Assembly: GCA_017460175.1 (NCBI GenBank)
Contig: JAFUBO010000006.1
Coordinates: 1-64,000, forward strand
From: Bacilli bacterium
GTDB lineage: Bacteria > Bacillota_I > Bacilli_A > RF39 > UBA660
Direction of reading: 5' to 3'
Length of the DNA stretch: 64,000 bases
A model generated the notes under the pieces. The model was not told where the DNA came from. It saw only the letters and a list, made by a program, of their open reading frames with translations, and did no database searches. The position numbers and the translations under genes were made by a program. Of this stretch, positions 45,782 through 54,712 are shown one piece after another (position 1 is the stretch's first letter; the number at the start of each line of letters is the position of its first letter).

Positions 45782-46624
45782 ATGCTTGTAAATTTTATTG
45801 AAATGTTAAAAAAAGCTAAGAAAGAACAATTTGCTGTTCCTCATTTTAATATTAATAACTTAGAGTGGACTAAATATATATTAGAAGAATGTCAAAAATT
45901 AGACATACCAGTAATCTTAGGAGTTAGTGATGGTGCAGCTAAATATATGGGTGGATATGATGTGATATATGGTATGGTAACAGGGTTAATTAAAGATTTA
46001 AATATTACTATACCAGTATGCTTACACGTAGATCATGGTTGTAGCGAAACTTGTAAAAAAGCAATAGATGCAGGTTTTACTTCAGTAATGATAGATGCAT
46101 CTAAATTACCATTAGAAGAAAATATAAGAATAACTAAAGAAGTAGTAGATTATGCACATCCTAAAGGCGTATCAGTAGAAGCAGAAGTAGGACATATTGG
46201 TGGTACTGAAGATAATATTACTAGTACTGAAACAAATGCTACATTAGATGAATGCATTAAACTAGTAGAAGGTACGAAAATAGATGCTATAGCTCCTGCG
46301 CTAGGAAGTGTACATGGTTTCTATAAAGGTGAGCCAAATTTAGATTTTGAAAGAATGAAATTAATAAATGAAACACTAGATATACCTCTAGTACTACATG
46401 GAGGTAGTGGTATTCCAGATGATCAAATTAAGAAAGCAATTGAATGTGGAACATCAAAGATTAATGTTAATACAGAATTACAATATGCTTGGAGTAAAGG
46501 TGTAAGAGAAAAACTAAATACAGATATTGAAGTATATGATCCAAGAAAAGTAATAGGTAGTGGAGAAAATAATCTAAAAGAAATAATTGATCATAAAGTA
46601 AATTTATTTGGAACAAAAAAATAG
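45782..46624 (+). CDS. fba: Class II fructose-1,6-bisphosphate aldolase
   Basis: Glycolytic zinc aldolase. The 280-aa protein has the zinc ligands in LHVDHGCS (His of DHG), EAEVGHIGGTEDN and the LHGGSGIP motif, and NVNTELQ near the C terminus. It resembles the GatY/FbaA family, whose tagatose-bisphosphate members are close relatives; glycolytic use is the default. Start at 45782 after GGGTGA; the GTG at 45773 overlaps that site. Confidence 0.92.
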   Translation: MLVNFIEMLKKAKKEQFAVPHFNINNLEWTKYILEECQKLDIPVILGVSDGAAKYMGGYDVIYGMVTGLIKDLNITIPVCLHVDHGCSETCKKAIDAGFTSVMIDASKLPLEENIRITKEVVDYAHPKGVSVEAEVGHIGGTEDNITSTETNATLDECIKLVEGTKIDAIAPALGSVHGFYKGEPNLDFERMKLINETLDIPLVLHGGSGIPDDQIKKAIECGTSKINVNTELQYAWSKGVREKLNTDIEVYDPRKVIGSGENNLKEIIDHKVNLFGTKK

Positions 46625-46636
46625 TAGGAGGTATAT

Positions 46637-47893
46637 ATGAAAGTAATTGAAATAGAAGGAAATCGTGAATTATCAGGACAAATAAGAATAAGTGGAGCTA
46701 AAAATGCTACAGTTGCTTTAATACCAGCTGCTATTTTAACAGATGAAGAAGCAACTATTTGTAATGTACCTGAAATAACTGATACAGATGCATTATGCGA
46801 TATTTTAAAAGAATTAAATGTTAATGTTAATCGTTCAACTGAAAGCTTAGTAATTAATCCCAAAGATATGAAAAACATTGAAATAAAAGAAGAATTTTCA
46901 AAAAAATTAAGAGCTTCATATTATTTTATGGGAGCACTTCTTGGCAAATATAAAAAAGCTGTAATGTATTTTCCAGGAGGATGTTCAATAGGAGCTAGAC
47001 CAATAGATCTTCACTTAAAAGGATTTGAAGCATTAGGAGCAACAGTAACTAATGATAAAAATAAATATATAGTAGAAGCCGAAGAATTAAAAGGAGCTAA
47101 TATATACTTAGATATAGCTTCAGTAGGAGCTACTATTAATATCATGTTAGCGGCAGTAAAAGCAAAAGGTAAAACAATAATTGATAATGCAGCTAAAGAA
47201 CCAGAAATAGTAAATGTTGCTACATTTTTAAATAATATGGGAGCTAAAATCACTGGTGCTGGTACTTCAACTATTAAAATAGAAGGAGTAGACCACTTAC
47301 ATAAATGTTTCCATGAAGTAATTCCAGATAGAATTGAAGCAGGAACATATTTAATAATCGCAGCTTTATGTGGAAAAGATCTAAGAATAGATAATGTTAT
47401 TCCAGAACATATTGATTCACTTACTTCCAAATTAGAGGAAATGGGAATTGAACTAGAAATAGGATTAGATTATATTAAAGTATTAAATGTTCCAGAAAAA
47501 CTAAAATCAACAAATATTAAAACAGCAGTTTATCCAGGTTTTCCAACAGATTTACAACAACCATTCACAGTACTTCTTACACAAGCAAGTGGTAAAAGTA
47601 AAGTAACTGAAACAATTTGGGAAAACAGATTTATGCATATACCACATTTAAATAACCTAGGAGCTGACATAGTAGTAAAAAATCAAACAGCTACAGTATT
47701 AGGTCCAACAGAATTAAAAGGTGCTGATGTAGTTGCTACAGATTTAAGAGCAGGTGCTGCGATGGTAGCCGCAGGATTAAAAGCAAGTGGGAAAACAACA
47801 ATAACTAATTCAGAACACATTCTAAGAGGATATGAATCAATAATAGAAAAACTTACTAATGTAGGTGCTAAAATAACTCTAAAAGAAATATAA
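46637..47893 (+). CDS. murA: UDP-N-acetylglucosamine 1-carboxyvinyltransferase MurA
   Basis: First committed step of peptidoglycan synthesis. The 418-aa protein has the catalytic loop FPGGCSIGARPIDLHL with Cys116, the residue alkylated by fosfomycin, plus the N-terminal SGAKNA (Lys22, Asn23) and TDLRAGAAMVAAGL. Starts 12 bp after fba and is co-transcribed with it. A terminator follows. Confidence 0.95.
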   Translation: MKVIEIEGNRELSGQIRISGAKNATVALIPAAILTDEEATICNVPEITDTDALCDILKELNVNVNRSTESLVINPKDMKNIEIKEEFSKKLRASYYFMGALLGKYKKAVMYFPGGCSIGARPIDLHLKGFEALGATVTNDKNKYIVEAEELKGANIYLDIASVGATINIMLAAVKAKGKTIIDNAAKEPEIVNVATFLNNMGAKITGAGTSTIKIEGVDHLHKCFHEVIPDRIEAGTYLIIAALCGKDLRIDNVIPEHIDSLTSKLEEMGIELEIGLDYIKVLNVPEKLKSTNIKTAVYPGFPTDLQQPFTVLLTQASGKSKVTETIWENRFMHIPHLNNLGADIVVKNQTATVLGPTELKGADVVATDLRAGAAMVAAGLKASGKTTITNSEHILRGYESIIEKLTNVGAKITLKEI

Positions 47894-47918
47894 TTAAATA
47901 GTTATATTTCTTTTTTTT
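47881..47918 (+). terminator. Terminator after murA
   Basis: AAAAGAAATATAA pairs with TTATATTTCTTTT, ending in a T-run. Overlaps the stop codon. Confidence 0.85.
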
Positions 47919-47929
47919 ATGGAGGGATT

Positions 47930-48592
47930 ATGTCTAGACCTATAAAACTTTTAATATTAATTATTTTATCTCTATCAGTATACTTTATATATCAAAGTAC
48001 AAAAGAAACTAATATAAAAATTTTAACCTTGGCAGATGGCTTATCCCTAGGAATAAACTCCTTTGGCATTAAAGAATACAGTTATGTAGATTACTATAAA
48101 GATTACTTAGAAAAAACAAATAAAAAAGTAAATTTAATAAAATATTCAAAAGAAGATTTATCTATTCATGAAGCCTTAAAAGAAATAAAAAATAATAACA
48201 CTTTAAAAAGAGATTTATTAGAATCCCATATATTAATTATTAATTTAGGATATAATGATTTAGTATATAAAATGAGTTTAGAAGAAGATATTACTATATC
48301 TGAATTAAATAAAATAGTAAAAGAAATAGATAAAGAGTATAAATTGTTAATAAAAGAAATAAGAAAATATTATAAAAAAGAAATAATTGTAATAGGATAT
48401 CCTAAATCAAATAAAGAAGATTATTACTCTAATATTGGTATTAGAAAACTAAATAAAGTATTAAACACTAATACCTTTATAGATACATATAGCTTACTTT
48501 ATAATAGAAATAAGTATTTTTCTAATCCTAATAGTTATTATCCTAATAGAAATGGATATTTAAAAATAGCACAAGAACTAAAACAAAATTGA
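47930..48592 (+). CDS. Membrane-anchored SGNH/GDSL-like protein
   Basis: The 220-aa protein has an N-terminal TM helix (about 5-22) and an SGNH-type fold: block I as LADGLSLGIN (Ser retained, but the usual GDS order is changed to DGLS), block III NLGYNDL (Gly, Asn, Asp), and block V YPNRNGYLKIA, where the catalytic DxxH is replaced by NRNG. The missing His suggests an inactive or altered esterase. It sits between murA and an uncharacterised gene, so a wall-related role is possible but unproven. Confidence 0.6.
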   Translation: MSRPIKLLILIILSLSVYFIYQSTKETNIKILTLADGLSLGINSFGIKEYSYVDYYKDYLEKTNKKVNLIKYSKEDLSIHEALKEIKNNNTLKRDLLESHILIINLGYNDLVYKMSLEEDITISELNKIVKEIDKEYKLLIKEIRKYYKKEIIVIGYPKSNKEDYYSNIGIRKLNKVLNTNTFIDTYSLLYNRNKYFSNPNSYYPNRNGYLKIAQELKQN

Positions 48593-48647
48593 TTTATTTA
48601 ATTCTTTATGATACAATAATGCCACTATTTAAAGAGGAGGAATAATC

Positions 48648-49607
48648 ATGGAAAAATTTGATTATTTAATAGAAGCTGTAAATAGTGATGAATTTATAGA
48701 AAATGCAATGAATAATTACTGTAATTTCTTATATTTAAATAAAGATAATAATTTAGAAAGAACAGCTCAAAATATGGAAAAATTTATTTCATATTTAAAA
48801 GCACAATATATAAAAGAATTTTTTGAAACAGACGATGAAGAAATACAAGAAGCAATCATTGAGTCAGCTTTTATGGGAAAAGTTTATCCTAATAGAATTT
48901 ATTGGATATTTGATAACATAAATATTAGTAGTGCAAAAGTAGGACAATTTATGAACCTAGATGGTGTAAAAAAAATAAAAGAATTACAACAGTATTTAAA
49001 TAATCCAATGTATAAAGAATTATCAAAAAAAGATGAATATATTAAAAAAAGTATAATTGAAAATCAAAAATATAATACGATTGAGGAAATAGAAAATGGA
49101 AAATATATTCAACATAAGGGCTATACACTTGATAAAGAAGAAATTCAAACTATTAAAAATGCCAAGCTGATTCCTACTATAAATAGGACAATTCATGTTT
49201 TATACGATGAATATGATGAATATAGAATTTCATATTGTGAATATGAAGATATAGATGATGAAATATTAAAGAAATTTGCATTTCATACAAATAAAAATAA
49301 TCCAGAATTTAATATTATTTTTGAAGATGGTACTATAGTAAATTATTTCTATGGAGATATAAGAGTAATGCCATATAAACTTGAAGATTATTTAACTTAT
49401 ACTAAACTACATATGATAGAAGAAATGGAACAATCTAATGATAAAGAATTTCAAAATGATGAATTTGAATTATTAATGACAATAGGAATAGTCCGCACAA
49501 CAATTGTTTTATTACTATTACAAGAAGTTTATACTAAAAAGATGATAAACAGATCAAAAGAAAAATTAAATGATTTAAAACAACTTGTAAAAAAGTATAA
49601 TTTATAA
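48648..49607 (+). CDS. Hypothetical protein
   Basis: The 319-aa protein is soluble, mostly helical and acidic, with no signal peptide and no motif I recognise. Residues 1-170 look helical (an FLYLNKDNNLERTAQNMEKF region), residues 180-260 contain alternating strands (HVLYDEYDEYRISYCEYED, FNIIFEDGTIVNYFYGD), and the last 60 residues are again helical with one Leu-rich stretch (TIVLLLLQEV). It has a good ribosome site (GAGGAGG) and coding character like its neighbours. No function assigned. Confidence 0.65.
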   Translation: MEKFDYLIEAVNSDEFIENAMNNYCNFLYLNKDNNLERTAQNMEKFISYLKAQYIKEFFETDDEEIQEAIIESAFMGKVYPNRIYWIFDNINISSAKVGQFMNLDGVKKIKELQQYLNNPMYKELSKKDEYIKKSIIENQKYNTIEEIENGKYIQHKGYTLDKEEIQTIKNAKLIPTINRTIHVLYDEYDEYRISYCEYEDIDDEILKKFAFHTNKNNPEFNIIFEDGTIVNYFYGDIRVMPYKLEDYLTYTKLHMIEEMEQSNDKEFQNDEFELLMTIGIVRTTIVLLLLQEVYTKKMINRSKEKLNDLKQLVKKYNL

Positions 49608-49615
49608 AAAAACAC

Positions 49616-49644
49616 TTGATAAATAAGAAAATATTTGATATATT
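49616..49644 (+). promoter_or_regulatory. Promoter of rpmE
   Basis: TTGATA (49616-49621), 17 bases, TATATT (49639-49644). The leader that follows contains ATGAC...GTCAT, a small hairpin (49664-49681) before the ribosome site, a possible L31 autoregulatory leader. Confidence 0.65.
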
Positions 49645-49699
49645 AATAACGCATTGAATTACTATGACTAAATGTTGTCATGGCGGAAGGAGAGATAAT

Positions 49700-49915
49700 A
49701 TGAAAAAGGATATACATCCAGAAATAAAAGATTGTAAAGTTACATGTGCATGTGGAAATACATTTACTTGTAAATCAACAAAATCAGAAATCAATGTTGA
49801 AATTTGTTCAGAATGTCATCCATTCTATACAGGAAAACAAAGTAGAGCATCACGTGCTGGTAGAGTTGATAAATTCAATAAGAAATATGGATTTACTACA
49901 AAAGAAGCAGAATAA
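49700..49915 (+). CDS. rpmE: 50S ribosomal protein L31 (zinc-binding type A)
   Basis: The 71-aa protein begins MKKDIHPE and has four zinc ligands: CAC (VTCACGNTF) and CSEC (EICSECHPF). The tail [20 protein letters not shown] is the L31 RNA-binding part. It carries the CxxC motif of the zinc-requiring form. Start at 49700 follows GGAGAG; the ATG at 49664 lies in the leader hairpin and is not conserved. Confidence 0.93.
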   Translation: MKKDIHPEIKDCKVTCACGNTFTCKSTKSEINVEICSECHPFYTGKQSRASRAGRVDKFNKKYGFTTKEAE

Positions 49916-49928
49916 TGCTTCTTTTTTT
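49901..49928 (+). terminator. Terminator after rpmE
   Basis: AAGAAGCA pairs with TGCTTCTT across the stop, then T-run. Confidence 0.85.
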
Positions 49929-50019
49929 ATTTAAAAAGTAAATAATTTGAAAAATAATAATGATTTATTGTATAATATATTTAATAAAAAACTTATAATA
50001 TACTTATATAGGAGGATAT

Positions 50020-50463
50020 ATGAAAGTAGGTATAACAAGTGATCATAGAGGTTATGATTTAAAAGAATTGATAAAGAAAGAATTTAAACATGATGGAGTA
50101 GAACTAATTGATTATGGTACTACATCAGAAGAAGCTGTAGATTACCCGGATTTTGCATTTAAGTTAGCAAATGATGTAAGAGATAAAAAAGTTGATTTTG
50201 GAGTAACTATCTGTGGATCTGGATTTGGTATGAGTATAGCTTGCAATAAAGTAAAAGGCATACGTTGCGCTAGAGTAAAGGATGTAGAAGATGTTATTTT
50301 AACAAGAAATGATAATGATGCTAATATGATATCATTCTCAGGTAGATCATCATTGGAACTTGCGACAGCAATTTTAAATAGAATGATTGATACACCATTT
50401 TCAAATGAAGAAAGACATATTAGAAGAATCAATAAAATCAAAGAATATGAGGCGAATAATTAA
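50020..50463 (+). CDS. rpiB: Ribose 5-phosphate isomerase B
   Basis: Interconverts ribulose- and ribose-5-phosphate. The 147-aa protein has KVGITSDHRGYDLK at the start, CGSGFGMSIACNKVKGIRCA (active-site Cys in the CGSG loop) and the C-terminal RHIRRINKI. It belongs to the LacA/RpiB fold; the isolated gene and the Cys favour RpiB over the galactose-6-phosphate isomerase subunits. Confidence 0.9.
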   Translation: MKVGITSDHRGYDLKELIKKEFKHDGVELIDYGTTSEEAVDYPDFAFKLANDVRDKKVDFGVTICGSGFGMSIACNKVKGIRCARVKDVEDVILTRNDNDANMISFSGRSSLELATAILNRMIDTPFSNEERHIRRINKIKEYEANN

Positions 50464-50657
50464 TGGGAAAATTCTTCTTATATCTAATAGTTACTTTAGT
50501 AGTAATTTGGGCTATGGATTCTATTAATATAAATGGAATATTTAAGAAAAACAAAATTGCTCAAGCTAGAGTACTATACTTTTTATTAGGAATATCTTTA
50601 ATTTATTTAGTAACTAACTTTTTAATGGATTTATTCACTACTATAAAATTCTTTTAA
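50463..50657 (+). CDS. DUF1146 family membrane protein (YwzB-like)
   Basis: A 64-aa protein with two TM helices (about 4-17 and 38-58) around a short loop that contains DSININGIFKK. The family is small, found before spoIID/murA-type genes in Bacilli, function unknown. The ATG overlaps the rpiB stop by 1 bp. Confidence 0.65.
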   Translation: MGKFFLYLIVTLVVIWAMDSININGIFKKNKIAQARVLYFLLGISLIYLVTNFLMDLFTTIKFF

Positions 50658-50708
50658 AAAAGTGTATAAATCTTTTTTTTTGGGTAAAACTTATATTGAG
50701 GTGATAAT

Positions 50709-51329
50709 ATGACTAAGGTAAGATTAAAACTTCCTTTCCTTTTATTACTTGTAATGGCACTAGTAGTTTTACCCTTTTTAACTATGAAGTTTGTAAGTAA
50801 TGATCTAAAAGAAGAAGAAGCAGATTATACAATTGATGAAGTAATTGAAAGTGATGTACCAGTAGTTAATACAACTACAATAATAAATCCATATTTAGAT
50901 CAATCTGTGACTATAAAAAAAGGATATTATGATTATAAAGCAGAAGAAAAAAATCAAGTAGATTCCATAATAAAACACGATGATACATATATTCAAAATA
51001 AAGGTATTGATTATGTAGGAGACAATGTTTTTGATGTAATAGCAATCTTAAATGGAACAGTTAGTTCAGTGAAAGAAGATGAAGAATTAGGCAAAACAGT
51101 AGAAATAAAACATGATAATGGAATGATTTCAATTTATCAAAGTTTAAGTGAAGTAAACGTTAAAAAAGGTGATATTATTAGTCAAGGGTATGTAATAGGA
51201 AAAAGCGGAGAAAATAAGTTAGATAAAGATTTAGGAAACCATCTACATTTTGAAATATATAATAATGGTTCATCTGTTAATCCTCTAAATTATTTAAATA
51301 CTGAGGTTTCATTAGAAAAGGAAAATTAA
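50709..51329 (+). CDS. spoIIQ: SpoIIQ-like degenerate M23 peptidase
   Basis: The 206-aa protein has an N-terminal TM helix (about 8-26) and a LytM/M23 domain. The first zinc motif HxGxD is changed to NKGID (Asn97 in place of His) while HLHFEIYNNG and NPLNYL are kept, so it is probably not an active hydrolase. Bacillus SpoIIQ is likewise catalytically dead and forms the SpoIIQ-SpoIIIAH channel around the engulfing forespore. It lies before an mbl-type gene, the Bacillus spoIIQ-(spoIIID)-mbl order, without spoIIID. I name it SpoIIQ-like on synteny plus the missing His. Confidence 0.75.
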   Translation: MTKVRLKLPFLLLLVMALVVLPFLTMKFVSNDLKEEEADYTIDEVIESDVPVVNTTTIINPYLDQSVTIKKGYYDYKAEEKNQVDSIIKHDDTYIQNKGIDYVGDNVFDVIAILNGTVSSVKEDEELGKTVEIKHDNGMISIYQSLSEVNVKKGDIISQGYVIGKSGENKLDKDLGNHLHFEIYNNGSSVNPLNYLNTEVSLEKEN

Positions 51330-51342
51330 TTCCTTTTTTTTT
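51315..51342 (+). terminator. Terminator after the spoIIQ-like gene
   Basis: AAAAGGAA pairs with TTCCTTTT across the stop, then T-run. Confidence 0.85.
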
Positions 51343-51384
51343 ATTTCTATATTTGATAGAATAATATTGAAAGGAATGATAATT

Positions 51385-52380
51385 ATGCTAGCAAAAGATA
51401 TAGGAATAGACTTAGGAACAGCTAACGTATTAATTTACTTAAAAGGAAAAGGAATAGTTTTAAATGAGCCGAGTGTAGTTGTCATTGATACAGATACTAA
51501 AAAAGTTATAGCTGTGGGACATGATGCTAATGAAATGTTAGGAAGAACACCTGAAAAAGTAAAAGCAATTAAACCAATGAAAGATGGTGTTATTGCAGAC
51601 TTTGAATTAACTGAAATTATGTTAAATGAATTTATAAAAAAAGCAAAAGCAAGAAGAGTAATTGCAAGACCAAGAATATTAATATGTTGCCCTACTAATA
51701 TTACTCAAGTAGAAAAAAATGCTATTAAAGAAGCTGCAGAAAGAACTGGTGCTAGAAAAGTTTATATTGAATATGAACCTAAAGTAGCCGCAGTAGGAGC
51801 AGGAATGGATATTTCAAAAGCTCAAGCAAATATGGTATTAGATATTGGTGGAGGTACTACTGATATAGCAGTATTATCATTAAATGGTATAGTATCATCT
51901 ACCTCAGTTAAAATAGCTGGAAATCAATTAGATGAAGATTTGATCAAATATATTCATGATAAATATAAATTATTAATAGGTGAAAAAACAGCCGAAGATA
52001 TTAAAATAAACTTTGCTAATGTATATAAACCTAAATCTAAAGAAAAATTAGAGATAAGAGGAAGAGATCTAATTACAGGTCTTCCCAAAGCTTTAACAAT
52101 AACTCAAGTTGAAACAAAAGAAGCAATGGAAGATAGCATTAAAAAGATAATTAAATCCTGTCAAAGAGTTTTAGAACAAACACCTCCAGAGTTATCCGCA
52201 GATATTGTGGAAAAAGGAGTAATCCTAACAGGTGGAGGAGCACTACTCAATGGTTTAATGGAAAGACTAGAAGAAGAATTAACAATACCAGTTCTTATTG
52301 CAGAAACACCACTTACGTGTGTAGCTGAAGGAACAGGAATATTACTTTCTAACACAAAATTATTAGAAGAAGATCAATAA
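51385..52380 (+). CDS. mbl: Actin-like cell-shape protein Mbl/MreB
   Basis: Guides lateral wall synthesis. The 331-aa protein has the phosphate-1 motif IGIDLGTANVLIYLKGKG, LDIGGGTTDIAVLSL, the adenosine motif LTGGGALLNGL, and a normal MreB length. Synteny after spoIIQ indicates the Mbl paralogue. The start at 51385 follows AAGGAATGAT; an upstream ATG-containing extension overlaps that site. Next gene is tagO. Confidence 0.93.
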   Translation: MLAKDIGIDLGTANVLIYLKGKGIVLNEPSVVVIDTDTKKVIAVGHDANEMLGRTPEKVKAIKPMKDGVIADFELTEIMLNEFIKKAKARRVIARPRILICCPTNITQVEKNAIKEAAERTGARKVYIEYEPKVAAVGAGMDISKAQANMVLDIGGGTTDIAVLSLNGIVSSTSVKIAGNQLDEDLIKYIHDKYKLLIGEKTAEDIKINFANVYKPKSKEKLEIRGRDLITGLPKALTITQVETKEAMEDSIKKIIKSCQRVLEQTPPELSADIVEKGVILTGGGALLNGLMERLEEELTIPVLIAETPLTCVAEGTGILLSNTKLLEEDQ

Positions 52381-52444
52381 TACCTCTTTTTCTTTTGATT
52401 TAAAACAATATTTGATATAATGGTAATGAAAGAAGTGAAAATAT

Positions 52445-53536
52445 ATGAAATTACAATTATTGAATGCTGCTAAAATAGTTCTTGCTACTTTTATATTCTC
52501 AAGCATAATAATGTATTTAATGAGAATAGTTGCAAAACACATAGGAGCTATGGATAATCCAACAGATGCAGAAGGAAAAAGACACATTCATAAAGTAGCT
52601 ACTCCTAAATTAGGTGGACTAGGAATATTTTTAGGATTCTTATTTGGATATATGCTATTTGGAGAACAAAGTGTAAGAATGAATTCCATTCTTATTGGAA
52701 GTTTCTTAATAATATTGATTGGTATTATAGATGATTTAAATCCAGTTAAGGCTAAATATAGATTTTTAGTTCATATAGTAGCTGCTAGTGTAATAGTATT
52801 CTATGGTGGAATACTTTTAGATAACATTACAGCATTTGGATATTCATTTAGTTTTGGAATGCTTGCATATCCAATCACAATACTATTCTTAGTAGCATGT
52901 ACAGATATAATTGATTTGATAGATGGATTAGATGGATTAAGTGGAGGAATATGCTCTATATTCTATTTAACAATAGCTATCATAGGTTTCTTCCAAGGAA
53001 GAGCAGGAAGTTTAGTAATGATTCTATCACTTATAATGTTAGGATCAACATTAGGTTTCTTATCTCATAACTTTCACCCTGCAAAAATATTTGCAGGAGA
53101 TTGTGTAACATTTATGGGATTCATAATAGGAGTAATTACATTATTAGAATTTAAAGGACCTGCATTAATATCATTCTTTGTACCAATCACAATACTAGGA
53201 ATTCCTATCTTAGATACATTATTTGCAATAATCAGAAGATTGTTAAAAGGACAACCCCCATTCCAAGCAGATAAACAACACTTACATCATCAATTATTAG
53301 GAATGAATTTTTCACAAACAGTAACAGTATTAATAATTTATTTAATAAATATATTATTTGCAACAGCAGCAATATTCTATACACTAAAAGATCCACTAAT
53401 AGGAGAAATAATATTTGTAGTATTATTTATATTAGTAGTATGGTTTGTTTTACACACTACAATTATTTCTGATAAAACACCAGAAAAAACAGAAGAACTT
53501 TTAAATAAAATAAAAATAAAGAAAAAAGAACTTTAA
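52445..53536 (+). CDS. tagO: Undecaprenyl-phosphate GlcNAc-1-phosphate transferase (TagO/WecA)
   Basis: Starts the linkage unit of wall teichoic acid by moving GlcNAc-1-P to undecaprenyl phosphate. The 363-aa membrane protein has about ten TM helices and the MraY-family motifs IDDLNPVKAKYRF, DIIDLIDGLDGLSGGI, FAGDCVTF and the C-terminal His-rich HLHHQLLG. HLHHQL is TagO/WecA-type, unlike MraY. It follows mbl with a normal gap. Confidence 0.92.
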   Translation: MKLQLLNAAKIVLATFIFSSIIMYLMRIVAKHIGAMDNPTDAEGKRHIHKVATPKLGGLGIFLGFLFGYMLFGEQSVRMNSILIGSFLIILIGIIDDLNPVKAKYRFLVHIVAASVIVFYGGILLDNITAFGYSFSFGMLAYPITILFLVACTDIIDLIDGLDGLSGGICSIFYLTIAIIGFFQGRAGSLVMILSLIMLGSTLGFLSHNFHPAKIFAGDCVTFMGFIIGVITLLEFKGPALISFFVPITILGIPILDTLFAIIRRLLKGQPPFQADKQHLHHQLLGMNFSQTVTVLIIYLINILFATAAIFYTLKDPLIGEIIFVVLFILVVWFVLHTTIISDKTPEKTEELLNKIKIKKKEL

Positions 53537-53549
53537 AAGTTCTTTTTTT
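53523..53549 (+). terminator. Terminator after tagO
   Basis: AAAGAACTTT pairs with AAAGTTCTTT around the stop, then T-run. Confidence 0.8.
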
Positions 53550-53590
53550 ATTATACTTTCATGATAAAATTAAAAAAGGTGCGTGATAAG

Positions 53591-54298
53591 ATGATAGATT
53601 TTATAATAGTAGAAGATGATTTATATTATATAAAAAAGTCTAAAGAAATAATTGATAAAGTAATGATGAATTATGATATAAATTATAATTTTATAGCTCA
53701 TGATAAATATAGAAAAGAGTTTTTAACAAAAGATAATTTTAAAGTATATATATTAGATTATAATAAAAAAGCAGAACAAATAACTAAATATATAAGAGAA
53801 GAATTAGATGATTGGAAATCATTAATTATAATTATGTACAACCATACATCAGAAAAAATAAAAATATTAAAAGAAAACCTTTTCATAGTAGATTATATAA
53901 ATAAAAATAAAGGTTTCAAACAAAAACTATTAAGAAACATTCAAATATGTTTAAAAAATTATGATCAAAGACCTAATTCATTAAAATATACTTATAAAAA
54001 TATTCTATATAATATAGATTATCAAAAAATAATTTATATTGAAAAAGAACAAGATAGTAAGAGATGTATTATAAAGACAATAGATAAAGATTATTACTAC
54101 TTAGGAAGTATAAATAGTTTAGTAAAAATATTAGATAAAAGATTTATAAAATGTAGTCGAAGTTTCATTGTTAACGTAGAACAAATGACTTCATACGACA
54201 TAAAAACTAATTTAATGACGTTTAAAAACAATACTACTTTAAATGCAGTATCTAGAGATAATAAAAAAACTATAATAAATTATTTAAGAGGAATATAA
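53591..54298 (+). CDS. LytTR-family response regulator (orphan)
   Basis: The 235-aa protein has a receiver-like domain (about 1-120; FIIVEDD acidic pocket, LDYN with the putative phospho-acceptor Asp) and a C-terminal LytTR DNA-binding domain (about 135-235; YIEKEQDSKRCIIKT and KCSRSFIVNVEQM). LytTR regulators are common activators of secretion, competence and wall genes. No histidine kinase gene adjoins it. Start at 53591 follows GCGTGATAAG. Confidence 0.85.
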   Translation: MIDFIIVEDDLYYIKKSKEIIDKVMMNYDINYNFIAHDKYRKEFLTKDNFKVYILDYNKKAEQITKYIREELDDWKSLIIIMYNHTSEKIKILKENLFIVDYINKNKGFKQKLLRNIQICLKNYDQRPNSLKYTYKNILYNIDYQKIIYIEKEQDSKRCIIKTIDKDYYYLGSINSLVKILDKRFIKCSRSFIVNVEQMTSYDIKTNLMTFKNNTTLNAVSRDNKKTIINYLRGI

Positions 54299-54440
54299 TT
54301 TGTCGATATTATTCATAAATTTACCAAAAAAAGATTAAAAATAACTAATTAAGGAAAAAACAAATAAATAAGGTCATATTTGCTAGAATAAAAACACCAA
54401 CAGAAAAATGATGGTAGAATGAGAGGTGTTGAAGTAAGTG

Positions 54441-54656
54441 ATGACTGGACGCGTGAAATGGTTTAACAATGATAAAGGTTATGGATTCATTGGATTTAAA
54501 GAAAATGAAGATATCTTTGTTCACTATTCAGCAATTGAATTAGATGGATATAAAACTTTATCAGAAAATCAATTAGTTGAATTCAAACTTATTGAAACAA
54601 GTAAAGGATATCAAGCCATAAATGTTAAACTTCTAAAAGAAACTACAGCTGTGTAA
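54441..54656 (+). CDS. csp: Cold shock protein
   Basis: The 71-aa OB-fold protein has RNP1 KGYGFI (about 13-18) and RNP2 DIFVHYSAI (about 26-34). Single-stranded nucleic-acid binding and RNA chaperone. The 5' region contains AACACC (54397-54402) that can pair with GGTGTT (54425-54430), with an extended -10 TGCTAGAAT upstream; long leaders are typical of csp mRNAs. The start is at 54441; a GTG immediately before is not needed. Ribosome site is weak. Confidence 0.92.
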   Translation: MTGRVKWFNNDKGYGFIGFKENEDIFVHYSAIELDGYKTLSENQLVEFKLIETSKGYQAINVKLLKETTAV

Positions 54657-54673
54657 AAAAGTAGTTTTTTTTT
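54641..54673 (+). terminator. Terminator after csp
   Basis: AACTAC pairs with GTAGTT (54661-54666), then T-run. Confidence 0.8.
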
Positions 54674-54712
54674 ATTTACTGTGATATACTAAAATTACAA
54701 GGAGGCGATAGT

